Source of the DNA: Stentor coeruleus
Taxonomy: Eukaryota; Ciliophora; Heterotrichea; Heterotrichida; Stentoridae
Reading direction: 5' to 3'
DNA length: 20,534 bases
Assembly (NCBI GenBank): GCA_001970955.1
Contig: MPUH01001234.1
Location: forward strand, 1-20,534
The first letter of the stretch is position 1; every line of letters begins with the position of its first letter. Positions 1 through 7,025 of the stretch are shown here, piece by piece. Below the pieces are notes generated by a model. The model worked only from the letters and a program-made list of their open reading frames with translations, did no database searches and was not told the origin of the DNA. Position numbers and translations under genes: made by a program.

Positions 1-580
1 TTGATTGGGCTCTGTATAGGACTGTAGTTTTAGCTGTCAAAAAAATCTTTAAATGGTTTTTTATTTATGCATGTAAGTTATAAATAAAGTGCTAGAAATA
101 AACTTATTTTACAATAAGCATTTTAAATACTATTCCCAAAACATAGTATCAAAATTTATGATTAAAGGGTAAGTGCGCTATAATAAAAAATTAATTGGCA
201 ATTAAAATTAACATCAGTTACTATATATAACAATAATACATATATGTATATTTTAGCCAAGTGCAGATAGTAATGATTTTTTAACATTTTTTTGAAACAA
301 CACTTAGAAAATAATTATATATAAACTATTGGAATAAATTATAATTAGCATTAAATATCATTTCCTATTATTTTTTATTTTGAATTTAGATATAAATAAT
401 ATGCCGTTTTGGTATATTTCTATTTCCACATCTCATATTATCATTATCTAATAAACCTAAAAATGCCTTAATTCATCTACTAAAAATGCTATAAAATCTT
501 CTCATATCCAAATCATTCTTTATTACCTACACCTAAATTCCCTCATCTAATTTCCAAAAATTATTCATAAACTTATTATT
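1..580. other. AT-rich 3' flank, no gene supported
   Basis: No open frame of useful length and no RNA gene was recognised here. The stretch lies downstream of the DHHC gene that ends at 581 on the minus strand. From about 380 to 580 the minus strand, read in the same frame as that gene, looks protein-like but carries several stops (TAA, TAG, TAG, TGA). Purine-rich 3' flanks elsewhere in this window look similar, so I do not call a gene or an extension. Confidence 0.5.
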
Positions 581-1432
581 TTATTTAAGATCAAGTTCGC
601 TTTCACATCTGAACTGAAAAGTCAAATGAACAATTTCTTCACTTTCACTTTTTGCTACAGAAAAACTATAAGGGTTTTCCAACACAGTCTTATTAATTCC
701 TTTTATAATCGATTTTTTTGTTTCCCTTTGTGATGAATTTCTAAGTTCATTTGGCTTAATCTCTTCAGGTATTGTAGGTTTAACTTTATTATCCTTTTTT
801 TTCCTTTGTGATTTTATATATTCATAAGTTGTCATTCCTTTACATTTAAGCACAACATGTATACCTATCAAATACCCTACTAAAATAATAACAGCTCCAT
901 TAAGTATACAATCCGCTGTGACTAAAGCAATGACAGCTTTAATTTTTACTATGCTTAAGGTTTTGATTTCAAAGCATAATAAGATGATTTCACTTATTTC
1001 AAGAGATGAGATTAGCATGATAAAAAGCTTATAGTTAACTTCACCTATACAATTGTTCAACCATTTACAGTGGTGATCGAAATTATTCACACATCTGTCG
1101 CAGCTTCCACAGTGTTTTGAAGTCTTTGTGACATATGATTTACATATCGTACAATAGTAATTCAAATTTTCACTAGTCTCAAGGCTGTGTAAAAATTACT
1201 ATAATGGGTCAGCTGAAACTGATACTGTTGGATTTGATTTGGTAGCTTTGAATCCATATATGAAAACTACAATATGAGAAATGTAAAACAATGTTAAAAA
1301 TAGTATTTTTTCAGGAATGTCAAGGAACGTTGCTATAAGAGTTGCAGGAATTACTGTGTGCCAAAAGAAAATCACCCAGCTGCATATCTGGTAGGGGTGG
1401 AAAGGAGTAGTGAATCCATTTTTGTTTAGCAT
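581..1432 (-). CDS. DHHC-type protein S-acyltransferase, ZDHHC1/11-like
   Basis: Membrane enzyme that transfers palmitate (or another fatty acid) from acyl-CoA to cysteines of cytosolic or membrane proteins. Splicing one 15-nt intron (1185-1199) gives 278 aa. Two membrane segments lie at about residues 19-37 and 43-61. The cysteine-rich domain runs from about 86 to 130, with zinc-binding Cys/His pairs and an intact DHHC at 114-117 followed by KWLNNCIG. Two further membrane segments follow, then a TTYE sequence matching the family TTxE motif, then a basic tail. The N-terminal NGFTTPFHPYQI and the form FDHHCKWLNNC are closest to ZDHHC1/ZDHHC11. The first ATG in frame is at 1432; the frame is open to a GTG at 1453, but GTG starts are not expected in a nuclear gene. 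The stop is TAA. Substrates cannot be read from sequence. Confidence 0.88.
1185..1199 (-). other. 15-nt spliceosomal intron
   Basis: The minus strand reads GTAATTTTTACACAG. Unspliced, the frame hits TAG across the exon-intron junction. Removing exactly 15 nt joins ...SADPLY to LETSENLNYYC, which leads straight into the DHHC cysteine-rich domain in the same frame. Confidence 0.9.
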
Positions 1433-1680
1433 TATCAAGTGATCTATATGCACATTTTGCTAATTAAGAAATCTTAATGTTTGGAATATGTCTAACTAAA
1501 GGAAAATCAAAATTTGAATATCCTCTGATAAAAATTCTAATATTTCAAAATAAGCTTCCCTTTCCACAACTTTTCCTAAAAAACCATTATAATTTTCAAC
1601 ACTAAACTCCTAATCCTAATCCTTCATTCTAATATTCCTCTCTCTACAAAACTTTTTACTAAATAACAAGATAATAATCC

Positions 1681-4044
1681 TCAGTTGATCTTATCTGAAG
1701 AATGATATTTGCTATTTTTCCTCATAATTACACTAACAGCAAGTTCTTTTCTTATATGTTCTTCTTCGCTATTCGAATCGTACCCTTCATCTAAGCAATC
1801 AAGAAACACCCTAGCATTACTTTTATTCTCAGTCCTCTGTTCAAGTCTCAAATTAGGTTTATTATTTTCCAAAACGCTTTTTTCAAGCATAATATGCACC
1901 GCTTTAGGCTTTAATGCATATAATCCTCTAGAATATGAAAATTTTGATATGATTTCTCTTGGCTTATTCAAATTTCTATGCTTTTTTTCCCCTTTTAAAG
2001 CCCTTTTAACGCTTTCTGCCCTGAATTTAAACTTGTTTTTATTATCAGTTGAAGCTCTGGAGAAGTATTTTGCTAGTGTACTTTTGGCTTGCACTTCGAA
2101 ATCATCAATTTTTTTGCCTATTTTATCTAGTTTTGGTGCTTGGGAATGACTGTATTTTTTTATAGAAATTGGGTTTTCTACTATATGGGTGACTTGTTTG
2201 AGGACGTTTAGAATTCCTCTATTGACTTTTTCTTCTTCTTGTTCTTTATCACTGTCACTATTTGAACCTCCAGAGTCACTTTCATCTTCATTTGGGAGAT
2301 CATTTTTTATCATATCGAGGATGTCTTCCATAGTCCGCTTTTTATCCTTTGTTGGCGAAAATCTTAGGGTCCGCTTTCTTAGCTCGGCCTTGGCATCTCG
2401 ATGACGTAATTCATCATTTCTAAGGTCAATGTATTGGAGTAGAGTTATTAGGATCTGTTCGCCCATTGACTTGAGCTTTTGTTCATCAAAAATCACTGTG
2501 TTACGTTCATAGTCTAAATAACCATATGACGATGCTTCAACTGTATAACAAAATGGAAGCTGATGCTCCCTTGATACAACCAGTCTAGCAGCTTTCCTTT
2601 TAGACCAGTCATTTCTGAACTTACATGAATAATACCTAAAAGCTACTGTATTCTCACTAAGGAGTTTTGGGATAACTCTGATTTTGTAATGGTATTCAGA
2701 ATGTAAAGGATAATGAGGACCATATATGAAAACCCCTTTTTTCTTAGAATGTGCATGTAAGTCTAAATACGTCAAAATGTCTTTAGTATTATAAATAAGG
2801 TTTTTCACATAATAAATCTCAGGGTGTAAATGTAAATCCGGGGATTGAAACTGCCTGTTTAAATCCTGCCCATTAAGTGAGCAGCGGGAATTTCCCATAA
2901 TAACCCCATCTGGATTGAGCATTGGAACTACTTTAAATATACATAACTGTCTTAAACGTGTAGCTGCTAAAGTTTTCCCAAGTAGAATAGATAAAAACCC
3001 TTGCATAAGCCAAGAACCATGGGTTTCGCCAGGGTGCACCCTGGCAGTAATAATAATAGTTTCTTTCTTCTCTATACTTTCCATATCAGTAATTGTCAAT
3101 AAAGGTACTTCAATTCCACTTAAGGATTTACATAAAACTTCTCTTTTAACATAAGGACTTTTTTCATAATCCCTTAAATGCCTCAATAAATCTGTATACG
3201 TATATGGTATTGAATAAGCAAACTTTAACTTTTCTAAACCTGGAAATAAAATACTAAAGGATAAACAGTAAAAAATCCTTCTATTAAGCATCATCTTATT
3301 GATTTTCGAAAAAGTATACTTTATGTTCTCACACATATAATGCCAACCTTTATAAGGCATAGTTTCTCTGTATACACATGGTTGTAACCCTTGTGTATAA
3401 AGACTATCCTGTTTGGAAAAATTTACCAAGTTAAACTTGACTTCTTGTTCTTGCCCATTGTTTGTTACTGCAAAGTAAAACCACTGATTTTTCCCATATG
3501 TGTTAGAATCAGTCCTTATATACAAATCATACTCATCATCTTTAACTTTAGTCACTTTATCGAGATTTCCTGATTCAAACTTGGAATCAAAAGTAAAGTC
3601 CTCAGAAATCAAGTCGGATTTCATACCTGTGAAAGACCTGTAGTCATTTTTTGGGAGTTTTTTGCGGATAATTTTGTAGGCATTGCGGATTGTTGGGTTG
3701 ATTGAGAATGAGTAGGATAATGGGCTTGAAAAGGTTTCATGAAGCTCTAAAGAGTCTTCAGGACGAAAACCATGATAAATTGAGCTTTTTGTTGGAATAT
3801 TTTCTAGGGTAAAGTTTAGTGGAATTGGCCCTCCATGCATTAAAGACTTTGGCTTCCAGCCAAATAACATATCAGGTTCTAAGCTGATTCCTGATTGGAC
3901 AAGGGGAATAAATGAAATAATTTCTTCTTTTATTGAAGTTGGAGGACCTAGTTCGGTTGATGAGGAACTTTTGCTTTTGACTTGGTCAATAAGAAGGTTG
4001 TTATCACTGTCTTCCTCAAAGCCAGATTCATCGCTATTAATCAT
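1681..4044 (-). CDS. Cytosolic carboxypeptidase (CCP/AGBL family, M14 metallopeptidase)
   Basis: Zinc carboxypeptidase of the CCP/Nna1 family, whose known members remove glutamates from polyglutamylated tubulin tails or from gene-encoded glutamate ends. It is one uninterrupted ORF of 787 aa from ATG 4044 to TGA 1681. Residues 1-80 are acidic and poorly conserved. The CCP N-domain (about 145-250) includes NQWFYFAVTNN and KGWHYMCENIKYTF. The catalytic domain (about 270-545) has the zinc motif HPGE (H337, E340), NPDGVIMGNSRCSLNGQDLN with substrate-binding Arg/Asn, a third zinc ligand in LDLHAHS (H430) and the catalytic Glu in YTVEASSYG (E503). All key residues are present, so it should be active. 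The tail from about 560 is charged and low in complexity. The paralog class (CCP1/4 versus CCP2/3) is unclear because both sets of signatures appear. In cilia these enzymes oppose TTLL glutamylases. Confidence 0.93.
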   Translation of the reverse strand: MINSDESGFEEDSDNNLLIDQVKSKSSSSTELGPPTSIKEEIISFIPLVQSGISLEPDMLFGWKPKSLMHGGPIPLNFTLENIPTKSSIYHGFRPEDSLELHETFSSPLSYSFSINPTIRNAYKIIRKKLPKNDYRSFTGMKSDLISEDFTFDSKFESGNLDKVTKVKDDEYDLYIRTDSNTYGKNQWFYFAVTNNGQEQEVKFNLVNFSKQDSLYTQGLQPCVYRETMPYKGWHYMCENIKYTFSKINKMMLNRRIFYCLSFSILFPGLEKLKFAYSIPYTYTDLLRHLRDYEKSPYVKREVLCKSLSGIEVPLLTITDMESIEKKETIIITARVHPGETHGSWLMQGFLSILLGKTLAATRLRQLCIFKVVPMLNPDGVIMGNSRCSLNGQDLNRQFQSPDLHLHPEIYYVKNLIYNTKDILTYLDLHAHSKKKGVFIYGPHYPLHSEYHYKIRVIPKLLSENTVAFRYYSCKFRNDWSKRKAARLVVSREHQLPFCYTVEASSYGYLDYERNTVIFDEQKLKSMGEQILITLLQYIDLRNDELRHRDAKAELRKRTLRFSPTKDKKRTMEDILDMIKNDLPNEDESDSGGSNSDSDKEQEEEKVNRGILNVLKQVTHIVENPISIKKYSHSQAPKLDKIGKKIDDFEVQAKSTLAKYFSRASTDNKNKFKFRAESVKRALKGEKKHRNLNKPREIISKFSYSRGLYALKPKAVHIMLEKSVLENNKPNLRLEQRTENKSNARVFLDCLDEGYDSNSEEEHIRKELAVSVIMRKNSKYHSSDKIN

Positions 4045-4550
4045 TCTAATATTTTTGATGCTATTAAATATTTAGATGTTGCTTTTTATGTGAGCTTTTT
4101 AAGATAATATATTGAAAGATTATGGATAAAATTTTGAAGGGTTTGAAGAATTTGGGAGGATAGAATGGGCTTGAAGGCTTTTTAATAGGAGAAAATATAT
4201 TTTAAAGACCTTTCAGAGGAAAATAAGGAATATTTGTGTGGGTTTTCAGGGTTGGGAAATGCTTTTTATAACAAACTCAGCCTATAAACCACTGTATAAT
4301 TATCTTCCTCATAATCTATTAAAAATATAATATATTTATCTAGCTTAAATTCTCTAAAACCACCTCCTCAAAACCTTCAAATCCAAATCCAATAACTCAC
4401 AAAACCCTACTTCAAAAAGTATCTTCTCTTCTTTCATTTACTTCCAACATCCTATTATTCCATACTTCATCACTTATCACTATCTTCAAAGCATAATCTT
4501 CAACCAAAGCCAAATCTTCATAAAGAAATTATCCTATAAATCAGATTAAA
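4045..4550. promoter_or_regulatory. Divergent intergenic region between CCP and C2-like genes
   Basis: A 506-nt gap between two divergent start codons, so it should hold both promoters. No ORF and no clear core-promoter motif were recognised. The composition is striking: the plus strand is G-rich and C-poor from 4045 to about 4265, then C-rich and G-poor to 4550. Each gene is therefore preceded by a C-rich sense strand, with the switch near the middle. The regulatory role is inferred from position alone. Confidence 0.45.
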
Positions 4551-5255
4551 ATGTCCCTTTCCATCACCCCAGAAGGTTCTCTTGGATACATCTTAACCCT
4601 TCGTATTATAAAAGTCCTCCTCCCACCAAATTTTCCCTCTCACTCCCCTCGTCTCACTTTCAAAATCGGGTCTTCAGAGTGGCTTACAACAAAAACGCAA
4701 GATGACCCAACAAGTATCCACTGGGAAAAAACTCATACTTATGATTTACCAGAACTTCATTCAATGTCCATAAAGGTAACATATACTACAAGACTTTTCA
4801 AAGATAATGAATACTGTAGTTGTGTTGTCAATTCAGAAACCTTTACAACAAAAAAAGGTATAAGGTTCACAGAAATGGTAATTCAAGATCAAAGGGTTAA
4901 AATTATATGGGCTTTTGTTATAGAAGAAGATAGAAAAGTTGAAAACGCTGAGTTTATAAGGTTGATTAATGAAGTTGAGGTTGAAAAAGAAGAAATTAGG
5001 TATTATAAAGGTTGTATAAAGTCGAAATTAGCCAAATTAAAGGAAAAAAGTAGCCTTTGTAAGGAACAGTTGAGGAATTTGGTCCAAAGTTTTGAGCCGA
5101 TACTTGAATACAAGTCTGATTTGGATAAAAATGATAGTGAAGTTTTGTCGATTGCTGCGGAGAGGAAAAAAATTTATAGTCAGGCTAATGATATGCTGTT
5201 TTTGAAGTTGAGAATACAGAAAGAGATGGAAAAGGTTAATAATCATAATAATTAA
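4551..5255 (+). CDS. C2-like domain / coiled-coil protein of unknown function
   Basis: A 234-aa protein from ATG 4551 to TAA 5255. Residues 1-120 are beta-rich: LTLRIIKVLLP begins the fold, WLTTKTQDDPTSIHWEK resembles the SDPY...NPxW region of C2 domains, and FTEMVIQDQRVKIIWAFV closes it. The acidic Ca2+-binding loops of classical C2 domains are not evident, so it may bind phospholipid or protein without calcium. Residues 128-230 are charged and helical, and a coiled coil is likely. No signal peptide or membrane segment is seen. The 5' third is C-rich and the 3' third G-rich on the sense strand. The next gene begins only 34 nt after the stop. The C2 assignment is a weak fold-level guess; otherwise this is an unrecognised protein. 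Confidence 0.7.
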   Translation: MSLSITPEGSLGYILTLRIIKVLLPPNFPSHSPRLTFKIGSSEWLTTKTQDDPTSIHWEKTHTYDLPELHSMSIKVTYTTRLFKDNEYCSCVVNSETFTTKKGIRFTEMVIQDQRVKIIWAFVIEEDRKVENAEFIRLINEVEVEKEEIRYYKGCIKSKLAKLKEKSSLCKEQLRNLVQSFEPILEYKSDLDKNDSEVLSIAAERKKIYSQANDMLFLKLRIQKEMEKVNNHNN

Positions 5256-5289
5256 TATAAATAGATGAAGAAGTGGAGATAATAATATT

Positions 5290-6786
5290 ATGGAAGATGG
5301 ACATGATGTGAAGGCAGATCTTGTTATTGCTATGCAAACATTGGATGTTCAAGGGTTTAAGGTGGTGTTGAGCAATTCTAAAATTGAGATTAATATGATT
5401 ATTGACCATAATGATTCTAATATTTTTCATGATATCGCTGCTTCTTCCTTACCTGACAATGTTGAAGAAGAATTTATAGAAATATTAGTTGGATTTTGCT
5501 ATAAGAAATATGATGAAAAAGCTAAACAAGTTATACAAGAAATGATGGGTAAAATGATGAAACCTGAAATGCTGACTCCGCTTATGTTAGCAGCTAAGGG
5601 ATGCAAGTTTGTAATTTATATATAGGCTCTGGTTAAACAATATGTACAATTAGGTGCAGATTATAAAATAAAAAACTCATTAAAACAAGATATAGCTCAT
5701 ATTGCTGCAGCAAGTGGATATTTACAGATGCTGACTTATATTAAATATGAATTAGAAATGAACATGGATGAAATGGATATTAAAAATAATACCCCTTTGC
5801 ATTTATCTATTCGTGAAGGCAAAGAGTCAATAGTAAGAGTACTTATTGCTTGGGGGTGTCGTTTAGATTTAAGAGATTGTGAAGGGAATACTGTGCTTCA
5901 TTTATCAGCCCAAGGTCAATCTTATAAAATCACTAGACTTCTTCTTCTTAGAGGAATTGATCGAACTATTACTAACAACCAAAACCAAACTGCTTATGAT
6001 ATTTCTTTATCATTAAATGACAAAAGTTTATGCAAAATCCTTGTAATTCCCATATAGAAAAAACCATCATTTTTCTCAAAATTGAATCCTTTTAAACCTC
6101 CATTGACCCCAGTAAAAAACAGTTACAAGCTTTTTATTATTTATGTGTTGATTTTCCTTTTACGCTATGTTTGTGTTATAGTTTTCATGCTACCACATTT
6201 TGCTATAGAACTTTCTATAATATCCCTAATCATTTTCATTGTAAATTTCGTTCTTTTCCTACTTGTTCATCAAAAAGATCCAGGATTTGTCAAGCAGAAA
6301 CGTGGTCAAAATATTATTAAGATTTACCAAACACAGCATTATGATAGAATTTGCCCTTTTTGTGAAGTACAAAAAGATTCTACAACTATTCATTGCCATC
6401 ATTGCGAAAGATGTGTTAGAAAATATGATCACCATTGTCCATGGATTAGAAACTGTGTTGGACAAGGCAATTTTTCAACTTTTATTGCTTTTCTTACTGT
6501 GTGCTGTTTAGACTTTTTATATACTTCAGTATTAGGAGTTTTAGATTATTTTGATATGTTACAAGAGGAAAGGAGGTTTTTAAGGTATAAAAGTTATCAT
6601 AAGGAATTTGGTCTTACAGTTACCATTATATGTATTTTTTGCTTTATGTTTGCATTTCCGGTATGGTTTGTCCAGATGAGTAATATTATTAAGAAAACAA
6701 CGACTAAAGAGAGGTTCGGGTTTAGGAAGGACAATAAAGGAAATGAAATGACGATGAGTGACTCGTTTTTGAAAGATAGTAGGTAA
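5290..6786 (+). CDS. Ankyrin-repeat DHHC protein S-acyltransferase (HIP14/Akr1-type)
   Basis: Two 15-nt phase-0 introns (5611-5625 and 6043-6057) join three in-frame segments into 488 aa. Ankyrin repeats occupy about residues 90-245, with clear TPLMLAAKG, TPLHLSIREGKESIVRVLI and NTVLHLSAQG cores. Membrane segments lie at about 271-290 and 295-316. A DPG motif follows, then the cysteine-rich domain CPFC..CHHCERCVRKYDHHCPWIRNCVGQGNF with the catalytic DHHC at 370-373. Two more membrane segments lie at about 383-404 and 425-448. The final 30 residues are polar, and a TTxE-like element appears as TTTKE. Ankyrin plus DHHC is the architecture of ZDHHC17/13 and yeast Akr1, which bind substrates through the ankyrin part and palmitoylate them at Golgi or endosomal membranes. 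It has fewer ankyrin repeats than ZDHHC17. The start ATG 5290 lies 34 nt after the previous gene and the stop is TAA. Without intron recognition this gene would be read as three fragments. Confidence 0.9.
5611..5625 (+). other. 15-nt spliceosomal intron
   Basis: GTAATTTATATATAG, phase 0. Its last three bases are an in-frame TAG. Removal joins AAKGCKF to ALVKQYVQLGAD and completes an ankyrin repeat. Confidence 0.93.
6043..6057 (+). other. 15-nt spliceosomal intron
   Basis: GTAATTCCCATATAG, phase 0, ending in an in-frame TAG. Removal joins the last ankyrin repeat (SLCKIL) to the linker KKPSFFSKLNPF just before the first membrane segment. Confidence 0.93.
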
Positions 6787-7025
6787 TAGGATTGAGATAT
6801 ATAAGCTTAAGGTTTTTTAATATATGAAGTATATTATGAAGAATATATGAAAAAGGATATCTTGAAGATTTATTTTTGAAAAGTTAGTTTTATATAGAAT
6901 AATATGCTTACTTTGATTAGATATATGATTAATAAGAAGATATACTTATATATTTGTATTAGAAATATACTTAAAAAATCAGGTTAATTATTAGTAAAAA
7001 TACCTGTTAGTTACTTTAGTGAAAA

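Noticed and set aside
380-580. C-terminal extension of the minus-strand DHHC gene past its TAA
   Set aside because: The frame remains protein-like but has four more stops in about 200 nt. Purine-rich 3' flanks of other genes here look equally protein-like, so composition explains it.
1608-1624. Telomere-like CCTAAT repeats
   Set aside because: Only two and a half units in an AT-rich spacer, with intact genes on both sides. Not a chromosome end.
1560-1680. Readthrough of the CCP gene's TGA as Trp
   Set aside because: Downstream codons include another TGA and then TAG with no conserved features; the existing C-terminus looks natural and Trp is TGG throughout the window.
1709-3573. Plus-strand ORFs opposite the CCP gene
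   Set aside because: They are antisense shadows of a well-supported metallopeptidase gene with all catalytic residues.
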